Shown one piece after another: positions 10,897 to 21,779 of a DNA stretch of 64,000 nucleotides. Every line of letters begins with the position of its first letter. The first letter of the stretch is position 1. Origin of the DNA: Siphonodentalium dalli (taxonomy: Eukaryota; Mollusca; Scaphopoda; Gadilida; Siphonodentaliidae); NCBI GenBank assembly GCA_032622095.1, contig CP136062.1, forward strand, positions 37,136,918 to 37,200,917, given 5' to 3'. The notes below the pieces were generated by a model. The model had not been told where the DNA came from. It saw only the letters and a list, made by a program, of their open reading frames with translations, and did no database searches. The translations under genes and the position numbers were made by a program.

Positions 10897-11504
10897 CAGG
10901 GTCCGCGCTGGACCGAAATTTACTTTTGCCAAATGATTTGCCAAATGAAAATATTTTTTGCCAAATTCTATTAGAATTTGCCAAATGTTATCCCTAATAG
11001 TATCATTTTCTGCAACCTTCATTGAGTTTTATGTTTCGACACTCGCGGTTTGAACGACGTTTGATATCGATAGGAAAGCAGTTAGTTAATAATTATACTG
11101 GCATATATATATTGTGGTTTATCATACAACAATAAACCAATCACCGAACAATAAAATGTTAGAAGAGTTGCTTCACCAGAAGGGAACATCATAAGAGGAT
11201 TAGCTATGTAAACACCACCATCACACTAAATATTGTTAATCACTCCACCCATCGGTAATAATGTTACCAGATTAACTGCATCTTAATGGAGGTGATAATA
11301 TTTCCGAAACCATATAAACACCACTAATATAGTTATATTGTAATATTTTCCAAAAATGAATGGTATTGATTGACCGATATTTTTCAACTTTATTGAGGAA
11401 TTAAAAAGTGACTTGCCAAAACATTTGCCAAATGAAAATATTTTTTGCCAAATGTGAATTATTTTTGCCATTGGCAAATTTGGCAAGTGGCAGCGCGAAC
11501 CCTG
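10897..11504. mobile_element. Non-autonomous hAT element, 608 bp, with perfect 8-bp duplication
   Basis: TSD TCCATGGG at 10889-10896 and 11505-11512. Termini are CAGGGTCCGCGCTG and CAGCGCGAACCCTG. Subterminal regions repeat TTGCCAAATG several times in both orientations, plausible transposase binding sites. Related fragments lie at 52148-52232 and 54782-54870. Confidence 0.88.
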
Positions 11505-11641
11505 TCCATGGGTCTAGAATTTGTCCCCCCCCCCCCCAAAATGTCACTCAAAATACCAAAAAGTGTAATCATTCTTTAAAGAAACTTAACTCAATCCTCC
11601 ATATTGCAAAACTGATCGATTGATGAATTCAATTGTCACAC

Positions 11642-11755
11642 AAGCCTTGAAATAAATAGGGTGTCTGTCATTTTCAGAATGAGGTCCCCAGAGGGTGAAT
11701 TTAGTGATGCTACCCCGCATAGTGGGCTAGCATCACCAAATTCACCCTCTGGGAA
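11642..11755. mobile_element. Family E hAT MITE, left hairpin only
   Basis: CAAGCCTTGAAATAAATAGGG followed by a single hairpin that ends at CCCTCTGGGAA, next to a family F fragment. Confidence 0.75.
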
Positions 11756-11759
11756 TCTA

Positions 11760-11878
11760 TATCTATATCTGATCACTCCGAGCTTTGATGGGTGGGTTCC
11801 TCGACCCGAATCAAATATTTTTTACCCCCCGAAGCCAAAGAAATAGTTATTTAGGAGCGTCTGATCGGATTGAGTACC
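11760..11878. mobile_element. Family F MITE, right end fragment
   Basis: CCGAGCTTTGATGGGTGGG...GGATTGAGTACCT then TTAA (11879-11882). Confidence 0.75.
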
Positions 11879-11904
11879 TTTAAAGAATCAGGGTCAGGTT
11901 TATA

Positions 11905-12153
11905 CAGTAATGCTCTAATTAATCGACCCCTTACCCACAGCAGAATTATGGGTAACTTTTCAGGATTTAGTCGGAAATATGGCTTGTTGCCATTCATCGG
12001 AAAGCTCGAGCTTTCCGATAAATGGCAACAAGCCATATTTCCGACTAAATCCTGAAAATTTACCCATAATTCTGCTGTGGTTAAGGGCTAAATCCTTAAA
12101 AGTTACCCATAATTCTGCTGTGGTTAAGGGGTCGATTAATTAGAGCATTACTG
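11905..12153. mobile_element. Family A foldback with a duplicated right stem segment
   Basis: The end of the right arm (CTAAATCC...GCTGTGGTTAAGGG) is present twice in tandem, making the element about 36 bp longer than usual. Outer arms CTCTAATTAATCGACCCC and GGGGTCGATTAATTAGAG match each other. Confidence 0.88.
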
Positions 12154-12590
12154 GTGAGTACAAAAAAGTCCGAATATCCATAGATTTGATTAGCCCAGTG
12201 TGGCATTGTTTGTAATATCAGTAGATTTGATCAGCATGTCTGATATTGTTTGTCCCCCATTTAGATTCTATTAAAGCAACATGCACAACAAATTGAATTG
12301 AGGTCCAATGTCTATAAACAAACCAGGGCATTGTTAAATCATGTACCCTGCCTTTGATGTGATCTATGGAATTACACAGAAGGTCACTAAGTGCTTTCTA
12401 CATGGCTGCTAGTGTATGCTGCTGGGGTATGGCATCTCTTTGTCTTGGTGTTTATGGTGCTCTATCAAAGGGGATTGAAACTGGTTAGATGTTTTTTCAG
12501 GTGGCCAGGTATGTCCCCCTCCTAACCCATACTAATAATACAATATGCTCTGGGTGGTTTTGTGAAATTAAATATATAACTATTGAGGTA
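12154..12590. other. No recognised feature
   Basis: Two loosely similar GTAGATTTGATCAGC-type stretches near 12180 and 12220; otherwise nothing recognised. Confidence 0.45.
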
Positions 12591-12963
12591 CCCTGCTGGA
12601 CAAAACAAGTGTCCACTTAACCGCAGTGCGGTTAGCATTGCCACCGCGGCTGAAATGCAACTACGCCGCAGCTCCACTGGCTAACTACAGTTGGGCCGCC
12701 GTGTACTTGCCATTTGGCCATGGTGTAGTTGCCGCTGTGTACGTTCATTAAACTGAAAAAAGATGATACAAACAAGAAATCTAACCATGGTGTACATGCG
12801 GTCCGGCCGCGGTGTAGTTGCCATTCGCTCATGGTGTACTTGCCGTTCGGCGCAGTGTACTTGCCGTTCGGCCACGGTGCTCAACTACAGTTCCAAACTC
12901 TGACACGCGGCCGAACAGCAAATACACCGCGGTGACATTGGACACTTGTTTTGTCAAGTAGGG
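12591..12963. mobile_element. GC-rich palindromic MITE with TA duplication
   Basis: TA-CCCTGCTGGACAAAACAAG ... CTTGTTTTGTCAAGTAGGG-TA. The inside is unusually GC-rich for the window, with repeated ATGGTGTACTTGCCGTTCGG modules in both orientations. Only this copy was seen. Confidence 0.75.
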
Positions 12964-13110
12964 TAGAGGAGCTGGATCAGGGGCCTTGGAAGACATCTTC
13001 TCCCTAAAATGTTCAACTTCTCCCTATTTTAGTCCCACGGAGAAATGACCTCTCTCATACAATGTACACCAGTATGTATATATGTACATCCCAACAGGAT
13101 AATTAGAGTA

Positions 13111-13321
13111 CAGTAATGACCTAAATAATGGACTCCTTAACCACAGCAGAATTATGGGTAACTTTTCAGGATTTAGTCGGAAATATGGCTTGTTGCCATT
13201 CATTGGAAAGCTCTCACAGAGTTTTCCGATGAATGGCAACAAGCCATATTTTCGACAAAATCCTGAAAAGTTACCCATAATTCTGCTGTGTTTACGGAGT
13301 CGATTATTTAGGGCATTACTG
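13111..13321. mobile_element. Family A foldback, complete
   Basis: TA-CAGTAATGACC ... GGGCATTACTG-TA. The loop is CTCTCACAGAG, and the right arm has a mutated TGTGTTTACGGAG. Confidence 0.9.
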
Positions 13322-13535
13322 TATATGTTCCGGCTATAATGGTGTTTTTACTCACTACAATGGTTTATACATGTAATTGGACTCTCGTGTTATGTCACAG
13401 CATGAAATAGTACATGTAGGCCATTTTGAACAGTTTATTTCTTATTCGCAGTTTTTGACGTTACCAGCGAAACCAGCCTCTGATAATTTAACATAATATA
13501 ACAAATGTTGAGGATTCATGACATCTATTTCACCA
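13322..13535. other. No recognised feature
   Basis: AT-rich spacer; nothing recognised. Confidence 0.45.
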
Positions 13536-13935
13536 TTAACCCTTTACCCAACAAAACGGCCAAAACCGCCCAAATAAAGCTTCAACAGCCTAAAATATCT
13601 TCGGTCTGTCTCAATAGAACCATACAAATATGGATATCATTGGAACCGGCTCCATGACCACATTGTGATAGTTACAGTTATGCCCTGTGCCAATGCATTC
13701 TCTTATATATGCGAGTCGACCATAGGTCGCCTCGCATATATAAGAGAATGCATTGGCCTAAATAAAATCTTTTTTTAACACTTTTTACCATTTTTTCTTA
13801 CATTCTTTAACAATTTTATAATCTTTAATGTGTTAAGCCAATGCATTCTCTTATATATGCGAGGCGACCTATGGTCGACTCGCATATATAAGAGAATGCA
13901 TTGGCACAGGGCCGTTCTGTTGGGTAAAGGGTTAA
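13536..13935. mobile_element. Family B TTAA element, complete reference copy
   Basis: TTAA, then CCCTTTACCCAACAAAACGG, a region with CTTCAACAGCCTAAAATATC, hairpin core 1 (13686-13755), a T-rich middle, hairpin core 2 in opposite loop orientation (13836-13905), CCGTTCTGTTGGGTAAAGGG, TTAA. About 400 bp, no coding frame. Confidence 0.92.
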
Positions 13936-14102
13936 CATGTCCTGAATTGTCAACAATATGTCAATGATGAGGAAATTTGATAATTTTGAATCAGGATTCG
14001 GTTTGATATTGACACCAAAACACTCCGGCGATATCAACATCGAAACAAATGTTAATTAATCGCAGGGTCCTATTTCAATAATATCTACCAGTACATATGG
14101 TA

Positions 14103-14315
14103 CATTAATGCCCTAATTGATTGACTCCTTAACCACAGCAGAATTATGGGTAACTTTTCAGGATTTAGTCGGAAATATGGCTTGTTGCCATTCATCGGAA
14201 AGCTCTCCCCGAAAGCTTTCCGATGAATGGCAACAAGCCATATTTCCAACTAAATCCTGAAAAGTTACCCATAATTCTGCTGTGGTTAAGTAGTCGATTA
14301 CTTAGGGCATTACTG
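14103..14315. mobile_element. Family A foldback, complete
   Basis: TA-CATTAATGCCC ... GGGCATTACTG-TA, loop CTCTCCCCGAAAG. The left end CAG has become CAT. Confidence 0.9.
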
Positions 14316-14398
14316 TACATTCTATGGATACCTGGATGTAAATTTCTGATGATATCGTGCAGCCTGTGTCATATAGTAACAATAGTAGCAAGCCTGAG

Positions 14399-14849
14399 TT
14401 TAGTGTGCCTGTCATTTGCAGAATGAGGTCCCCAGAGGGTGAATTTAGTGACACAATCCCGCACAGTGGGCTATCATCACTCATTACACCATCTGGGGAC
14501 CTCTTTCTGCTTAGGCCTCATCTTCTTTGGAAAGTTTCTTTATTATCAAATTTCTATAGAAACTTCTTCACATAGATTCTATTTCTTTTTTTTAGTTTAG
14601 TTTCTCTTTATCCCCAAATTGGCAGAGGACACATTGAATAATCAAGGTTCCCAATGGGTGTAGATCACAATATTCACCATTTGGGAACTTCAATCTGAGT
14701 ATATGTCTCCCATAGAAGATGAGGCCATGCAGAATCAGGTCCCCAGAGGGGGAATTTAGTGATGATAGCCCACTATGTCCCATAGTCAACTAAATTCATC
14801 CTCTGGGGACCTCATTCTGCAAACGACAGGCACACTGAACTCAGGCTTG
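14399..14849. mobile_element. Family E hAT MITE, long form, with 8-bp duplication
   Basis: CAAGCCTGAGTTTAGTGTGCC ... CACTGAACTCAGGCTTG. Flanks AATAGTAG (14391-14398) and AACAGTAG (14850-14857) differ at one base. Confidence 0.85.
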
Positions 14850-15230
14850 AACAGTAGAGTTATTTTGTATTTTGCCTTCAGCTGTTGTAAAACTCCACTC
14901 CTTCATACACTGCTGCCAATTAGCATATCCTAACTTTGAATCATCATTGCCAATTTTTGGAGCATAATAGTGTATGCATTTGATATTCAATAAAGTACTT
15001 TTGAATATTTTAAAAGCAGGTTCAGTTTAGCTGATAACTACAGGTACATGTATATTAAAAATATGTAAATTTTAATAAAGTTGTTCTCGATGAATGATAT
15101 TTAATACAAGTTTCTAATATCTTGCGTACATGTCTTTAAGTATCCGGTATGTAATCTCGATACAGACAATTCTAGACCTGACAATCATGGGTGTATTTGT
15201 ATCTTTGTTTCAGGGGAAAGGGCATACCTA
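14850..15230. other. No recognised feature
   Basis: AT-rich spacer with no visible gene. Confidence 0.45.
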
Positions 15231-15443
15231 CAGTAATGCTCTAATTAATCGACCTCTTAACCACAGCAGAATTATGGGTAACTTTTCAGGATTTAGTCAG
15301 AAATATGGCTTGTTGCCATTCATCGGAAAGCTCTCGCCGAGAGCTTTCCGATGAATGGCAACAAGCCATATTTCCAACTAAATCCTGAAAAGTTACACAT
15401 AATTCTGCTGTGGTTAAGGAGTCAATTATTTAGAGCATTACTG
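15231..15443. mobile_element. Family A foldback, complete
   Basis: TA-CAGTAATGCTC ... GAGCATTACTG-TA, loop CTCTCGCCGAGAG. The left arm reads AATTAATCGACC while the right reads GAGTCAATTATT, so the arms differ here. Confidence 0.9.
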
Positions 15444-15527
15444 TATATCTGTAGAGATTTAGTACACAGTTTATCATCATGATATGTTCTGTTTGTTCAT
15501 TTTAAATACTTAGAACATTTGTCAAAG

Positions 15528-15611
15528 GAGAAATCCACCCTCCCGGGTATGTGTGTACCAGTACACTGAGGAGAAATCCACCCTCCCGGGTATGTGTGTA
15601 CCAGTACACTA
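15528..15611. repeat. Direct duplication of 43 bp
   Basis: GGAGAAATCCACCCTCCCGG with GTATGTGTGTACCAGTACAC occurs twice in immediate succession. Confidence 0.9.
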
Positions 15612-16196
15612 CTGATTTGAAGTGAAAGCAGAGTCTGAACCTTGAGGTGTGGATAGATAATTATCACCCAGGTGTCACACCCGGCACATATTTTTATCAG
15701 GTAAATGATACCTTTTTTTCCTCGTTACCAGGTGTTCTTTATCTGGTCAGGTATTTGTTTCACTTCTACCTCCCACACAGGTTCATGACCTTTATTAAAC
15801 TTGTTGGTGTATTCATGATAGCTTCTCCAGTTACTGATATCAGATTTCTGGCTTTAGTGTAACAGCTTCTCCCGTTAGGCCACAACATAGCCTGGTTTAG
15901 TCATTTAATTTTTTATTACTTGGTTTACAGACTTTTTTGGCTCAAAGGTAGGGGAGGTGAAAAGAACAAAAATAAAATAGTTATTAATATTTTTTTACAT
16001 TTAAATTGTCAAAAATAGGGTTGGGAGAAATAAAATATTTGCTGTATAATAATCTCCTCATCTAAAATAAACCACCAGGTTGCCTATGGTTATACTTTGC
16101 CTGTGTCCACATCTGTGTCTCTCACAACACCATGACCAGTGGAAAATTTCCCACTCCTAACTAACCCCAACCACTGGGGAGGAACAAGAAGGGCTT
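15612..16196. other. No recognised feature
   Basis: No gene seen. A 71-codon open frame at 15647 has no support. Confidence 0.45.
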
Positions 16197-16596
16197 TTAA
16201 CCCTTTACCCAACAAACCGGCCAAAACCGGCCAAATAAAGCTTCAACAGCCTAAAATATCTTCGGTCTGTCTCAATAGAACCATACAAATATGGATATCA
16301 TTGGAACCGGCTCCTTGACCACATTGTGATAGTTACAGTTATGCCCTGTGCCAATGCATTCTCTTATATATGCGAGTCGACCATAGGTCGCCTCGCATAT
16401 ATAAGAGAATGCATTGGCCTAAAAAAAATCTTTTTTTAACACTTTTTACCATTTTTTCTTACATTCTTCAACAATTTTATAATTTTTAATGTGTTAAGCC
16501 AATGCATTCTCTTATATATGCGAGGCGACCTATGGTCGACTCGCATATATAAGAGAATGCATTGGCACAGGGCCGTTCTGTTGGGTAAAGGGTTAA
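16197..16596. mobile_element. Family B TTAA element, complete
   Basis: TTAA at 16197-16200 and 16593-16596. Hairpin cores at about 16347-16417 and 16497-16566. The left end has the CCGGCCAAAACCGGCC palindrome. Confidence 0.92.
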
Positions 16597-17002
16597 ATGA
16601 TTTTTCTCTTAACATGTATTTTTATCTTGAGAATATGGAGCTTTATGAATGCGATCAGCAGACCATAAATATCGAGCTGTCACTCGCATTCACATCTTTC
16701 ATTCTTCACAGATATCGGTTATTATTGATTCAACAGCGATAAGAATCGTTGCTTCTCTAAGTCGTGAAATGACTGAGAACTCTAAATGATTAATACCACC
16801 GCAGTCAGCCGCAGTCGGACATAAATAGGCCGCATCACGCAACAGGTCTCGTCAGTGGAGAAATCTCATTGAATCGAAGCCGGCTTATGGATTCAGACTT
16901 AAATTACTGCTTTGATCAATCTGCGATGGCCTGATATTATGGCTATTAAGAAACCTTGATTACAAATAACTTCAACGGAGCCAATTGATCCCGGGTTAGC
17001 TA
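16597..17002. other. No recognised feature
   Basis: Moderately GC-balanced sequence without a convincing exon or repeat. Confidence 0.4.
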
Positions 17003-17158
17003 TAGTAATGCTCTAAATAATTGACTCCTTAACCACAGCAGAATTATGGGTAACTTTTAAGGATTTAGTCGGAAATATGGCTTGTTGCCATTCATCGGAA
17101 AGCTCTCATATTTCCGACTAAATCCTGAAAAGTTACCCATAATTATAGAGCATTACTG
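17003..17158. mobile_element. Family A foldback with shortened right arm
   Basis: TA-TAGTAATGCTC at left. The right arm lacks the loop-proximal part and the CTGCTGTGGTTAAGGAGTC segment, then ends GAGCATTACTG-TA. Confidence 0.82.
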
Positions 17159-17169
17159 TATATGGTCAC

Positions 17170-18081
17170 CAATGACCAGGGGATTTACATGCTGGAAGAT
17201 GTACAAGGCTTGTGTATTATACACATGTGTATCCAGGGGATTTACATGCTGGAAGATGTACAAGGCTTGTGTATTATACACATGTGTATCCAGGGGATTT
17301 ACATGCTGGAAGATGTACAAGGCTTGTGTATTATACACATGTGTATCCAGGGGATTTACATGCTGGAAGATGTACAAGACTTGTGTATTATACACATGTG
17401 TATCCAGGGGATATACAGTTAGGGAGATCTACAAAGTCTGTGTTTTATACATGTGTATCCAGGGGATATACATTTGTACAAGTGGCGAAATGTACAGGTA
17501 CGAAGCTTGCGTGTATGTGTATCCAGGGGATATACACGCGGCGAGATGTTCGAAGCTTGGGTATAATAATTATACAAATGTGTATATATCCATGGGATAT
17601 ACACGCAGCAAGATGTACATGTATGAAGCTTGTGTATTATACACATGTGTATCCAGGGGATTTACATGCTGGAAGATGTACAAGGCTTGTGTATTATACA
17701 CATGTGTATCCAGGGGATTTACATGCTGGAAGATGTACAAGGCTTGTGTATTATACACATGTGTATCCAGGGGATATACAGTTAGGGAGATCTACAAAGC
17801 CTGTGTTTTATACATGTGTATCCAGGGGATATACATTTGTACAAGTGGCGAAATGTACAGGTACGAAGCTTGCATGTTATATATATGTGTATCCAGGGGA
17901 TATACACGCGGCGAGATGTTCGAAGCTTGGGTATAATAATTATACAAATGTGTATATATCCATGGGATATACACGCAGCAAGATGTACATGTATGAAGCT
18001 TGTGTATTATCAACATGTGTATCTATGGGATATACACATGGTGAGATGTACGAAGCTTGTGTGTTTATACACATGTGTATA
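17170..18081. repeat. 57-bp satellite array with a higher-order block
   Basis: Unit: GGGGATTTACATGCTGGAAG...GTATTATACACATGTGTATCC, 57 bp. Five near-identical units come first, then diverged ones. The block at about 17401-17635 recurs at about 17761-17995, a higher-order period of about 360 bp. Because 57 is a multiple of three, several frames stay open for up to 300 codons; these are not genes. Confidence 0.92.
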
Positions 18082-19129
18082 CAGGGCCTGATCCAGGTTT
18101 TATTTGGGGACACCTCCCGATGACCGAAGATCATTGCCGACTGCCGAAGGCAGGAGCCAGGGAGAGTATGAGAGGGGTTGCCCCTCTCATTGGGGCGGTC
18201 CGGGAATTTTTTTTTAAATTTCAATGCTCTGAGAGTGATCTTGGGCATATCTGAAGGATGATTTTCATTTTTTAACCAACGAGTATTTTATACTTTCAGT
18301 AGCTATTAATATGACCAGAGTCACTTAAGCTAGAAAACAAAATTCATTTAATTCATGAACTCAATTTATATTTATACACAAAAGAAAAGACACAATGAAC
18401 CAACATATTTATTTCAACTTACAAGATAACATTGTTTTTAACAGAATTAAACAAACACACATAATGATAACAGATTAATATATTATCATAATAATGCATA
18501 ATATAATCTAATAATGTATAATATGCCCCACTGTATGACTGAGATGAAAAAGATAGAATGAACAGTCCTGCAACATTTTTCATTATTTCTTATTTCTAGG
18601 TTTGTAGTTAAACACTCTCAAAATTATGTTGTGTTCTATTTGTTTCCAATTGATATACCGGTATATGTTAGGGCCCTAGTAATTAGAACTAATCTCTACG
18701 TTAATTATTCATTTGGTATTATGAGATCCCACCTGATAACCAGGTTGATTTGATCAAATTGTCACTGTTCCTATACTGTATTGTGTAATTTCGCTTTAAT
18801 TTGATTGAAATACTAAAGTCTGAAGGCTGAATGGTAACAAACCTGAACTATTTGAAGTTTTCACAGATGAAAGCTAGATAGAACCAAACATACTTTACAG
18901 TATGATTCCAACTGTTAAACTTAAATCTTTTTGTAAACCTAAATGTCTTATGTCAATATATATAAATACATAAATGATGTGTATCTTTGTTATAATATGA
19001 ATTGGGACCTGAATTTAAACATTTTTAAATTTAAATTTTTATTTTTTGCCTTCAATTTGTTTGGGTGCCCAAACTCAATGTCCCCAAACTCGGTATACCG
19101 GAGTCGAAAACGGGCTGGGTCAGGCCCTG
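18082..19129. mobile_element. hAT-like non-autonomous element of about 1,048 bp inserted in the satellite
   Basis: Termini CAGGGCCTGATCCAG and CTGGGTCAGGCCCTG, with TTTGGGGACA inside both ends. Flanks are TGTGTATA and GTATAATA, so a clean 8-bp duplication is not preserved. The interior is AT-rich with no coding frame. Confidence 0.65.
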
Positions 19130-19140
19130 GTATAATAACA

Positions 19141-19523
19141 TGATGGGCTAGCGTTACCAAATTCATCCTCTGTGAACCTCATTCTGCTTAAGCCTCAACT
19201 GCTATGGGAGACCACGATCAGATTGAAGTTCCCAAGTTGAAGTTGGTGATGTTAGTCACCTTGATTATGCATTTTATCTTCTGCCAATTAGGGGATATAG
19301 AAACTGTACAGAAGGTAAACAGTAACTTAAAACAATGTTAATTTGAAACTATACACATGTAGATACTTCCAAGAAGATGAGGTCTAAGCAGAATGAGGTC
19401 CCCAGAGGATGAATTTTGTGATTCTGTCTTGATGTGCGTGGTCACGTAAGCATCACTAAATTCACACTCTGGGGACCTCATTCTGCAAATGTCAGACACA
19501 ATACATTTTATATCCAGGCTTGT
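19141..19523. mobile_element. Family E hAT MITE, long form, left end lost
   Basis: Starts inside the first hairpin (GGGCTAGCGTTACCAAATTC) and continues through the AGATTGAAGTTCCCAAG spacer to ATATCCAGGCTTG. Confidence 0.75.
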
Positions 19524-19537
19524 CTAACATACATGTA

Positions 19538-19713
19538 CAGTAATGCCCTAAATAATCGACTCCTTAACCACAGCAGAATTATGGGTAACTTTTCAGGATT
19601 TAGTTGGAAATATGGCTTGTTGACATTCATCGGAAAGCTCTCACTGACTAAATCCTGAAAAATTACCCATAATTCTTCTGTGGTTAAGGAGTCGATTATT
19701 TACGACATTACTG
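19538..19713. mobile_element. Family A foldback with shortened right stem
   Basis: TA-CAGTAATGCCC ... GACATTACTG-TA. The right arm resumes at GACTAAATCCTG after the loop, missing about 35 bp. Confidence 0.85.
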
Positions 19714-20464
19714 TATGTGGTTGTACATTGCTTAAAAAGAAAAAAGAAAGTGTGAAGTGAAATAAGTATGATTATTCCAGTGTAATGGAGAGAGGTCATA
19801 CATGTATATATTAGGAAACACGCTGTGATGCTAATTGTTTATGTTGGCACTCTGTTTATATCATATCCTATTTTAATGAATGTTGATAGTTTTACTTCAA
19901 GACGGAATTAATGATCATTATAGTTCTCATAGTCTTTTTTTTTCTTTCAAATTGAGAGGACTTCAGACGTTCGATGTGGGTTGCAAACTGATAGATGTGA
20001 ATAATGCGAATTATTCTTACGGTACATGTACTACTAGTATGGATGTGGTTGGGGAGGCTTGAAATTACCAAATGCACACACCCCCTCCCCTCCCGTGAAC
20101 CAGACCAAACTCCCAAGTTAGCCAAATTGCATTTGCACCCTCGCCCCTCCCTTGGGTTGAAACTTCACAACTGCTACCTCAAGCTTTTCAAACTGTTGGA
20201 AATTTTCAACCTGACACCCCCTTAAGATTGAAAAATTTAAGAACAATATCATACATGTATGTGTTGTAAAATTTCCAACTAATGTTTTGTCACGCACAAA
20301 ATTTCCAACTGTTGGTAATTTTGACCAATGTACACCCCCAAAAATCAGAGACCATGCAGCCATGAGAATTCAAATTTGGTTATTAGGGACTTGTATCAGG
20401 GAGAAGACTTATAAAAGGATGAAGTTGAATTTAATTTCTCTGATCCATATATTACAATTATAAT
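19714..20464. other. No gene seen; C-rich segment
   Basis: 20080-20360 is strand-biased, with ACACCCCCTCCCCTCCC and two copies of AAAATTTCCAACT(A/G)(A/T)TG. No terminal repeats or exon were found. Confidence 0.4.
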
Positions 20465-20535
20465 GAGTAAGTACACCATGATAGTCAGTAAGTACACCAT
20501 TATCACAAGTAAGTACACCATTATAGTCAGTATAT
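20465..20535. repeat. Three tandem units of about 24 bp
   Basis: AGTAAGTACACCAT(T/G)AT repeats three times. Confidence 0.85.
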
Positions 20536-20539
20536 GAGA

Positions 20540-20900
20540 GAGAAGTCACTTCTCCCTAGGACAAAAATAGGGAGAAATGGCTCATTTTAGGGCGATTTCT
20601 CCCAAGTCGCCCTCCAGGCTGGTACCTGTGCCCAACCTCCCACCCCTGCCACCACATCCCTGACTACCAGCGCCCAGCCCAGAGTGAGAGATTATACAAT
20701 ATATACCAGTCTATTTTATCTGAAATTTTCTCTCTCTCTCTCTCTTTATTGCTTGGAAAATTTGTTTTTCTTTTGAATCAATGATGGATGTACATGTACT
20801 TTTGGCCGTAAGTCCTTGACCCGGTTCTTATTTTAACACTTTCTAAGTTTCTTCACTAAAATACATATTGATGAGTATTTGTTCCCTTAGGAAATGTTCA
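20540..20900. other. Old repeat fragments
   Basis: TCTCCCAAGTCGCCCTCCAGGCTGG resembles the 32-bp array at 44239-44352. TTTTGGCCGTAAGTCCTTGACCC recurs at about 21780. CTCTCTCTCTCT occurs at about 20731. Confidence 0.55.
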
Positions 20901-20904
20901 GAAC

Positions 20905-21175
20905 TTCAAAACTTCATGACCGTAGCTTCCTGAATTTTTATGAAAATCCTGTGCCAATGCATTCTCTTATATATGCAAGTCGACCATAGTTCGCCTCACA
21001 TATATAAGAGAATGCATTGGCCTAACAAATTTTATATTATTTTATACTATGTTGTAATTGTTAAAAAATTTAAGAAAAAATGAAAAAAATGAAAATAATT
21101 TGTTAAGAATGTAAGAAATGATGATAAAAAATGATAATTTTTTTAAAGAATGTAAGAAAAATTTATTAAAAGAAT
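20905..21175. mobile_element. Family D-like element with one hairpin core
   Basis: Left end CTTCATGACCGTAGCTTCC, hairpin core (20952-21019), then an A/T-only tail. It has no visible right terminus and is followed by a family A end. Confidence 0.65.
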
Positions 21176-21231
21176 TTCCCATAATTCTGTTGTGGTTAAA
21201 GGGTCATATACATGTACTTAAGAGCATTACT
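21175..21231. mobile_element. Family A foldback, right terminus only
   Basis: CCCATAATTCTGTTGTGG ... GAGCATTACTG-TA, with ATACATGTA inserted near the end. Confidence 0.75.
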
Positions 21232-21258
21232 GTACATGTATCTATTGACAGATATATT

Positions 21259-21774
21259 CACCCCTGGTCAAGTGGTCCTGCTAATGTGCTATAATGCTGA
21301 TGGGTCCTTCTGAATTGATATGATGCTGTTAGGGCAAACTGATGCTGTAAAGAAAAAGTACCGTTATTTTTTCTAAAGTTGTCAATTTCGCAGTGATCAG
21401 ATAATTTTAACATATCAAGGAAAAGCAATTACATGTACATTTATGTGTGTGTCAAACATTCCAAAATATAAATATTGTGAAATATATTAATACTGGTTGC
21501 ATTAGTTGTTTGTTGCAAATCGGCAATAATCAAGATGGCTATTCACATAATTTTGCACACACCAAAGCAGCCATTATTAATATTTTCATAAATATATATG
21601 TTCTTGAATACATGTTTCATACAGACACTTGGTTTAGCCAAACCCTGCGAAAATGACAACTCTAGAAAAATTATCGGTACTTTTTCGAAACGGCAATATT
21701 TTGCCTTACCAGCATCATAGAAATTCAGCAGGACCCACCAACATAGCGTTAGCATGATCACTTGACCAGGGGTG
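21259..21774. mobile_element. MITE with CACCCCTGGTCAAGTGGTCC termini
   Basis: Left CACCCCTGGTCAAGTGGTCC, right GATCACTTGACCAGGGGTG, plus inner matches TAAAGAAAAAGTACCG and CGGTACTTTTTC. ATATT flanks both sides (21254-21258, 21775-21779), a possible 5-bp duplication. The same end recurs at 45990-46012. Confidence 0.75.
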
Positions 21775-21779
21775 ATATT

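Noticed and set aside
13686-13755. Hairpin core as a microRNA precursor or bacterial-type terminator
   Set aside because: The stem is long and nearly perfect and the core is part of transposons. No small-RNA evidence is available from sequence alone.
17082-18123. Open frames of 284 and 303 codons on the + strand, and shorter ones on the minus strand, in the 57-bp array
   Set aside because: They arise because the unit length is a multiple of three. The same repeat is open in several frames on both strands, with no domain or splice context.
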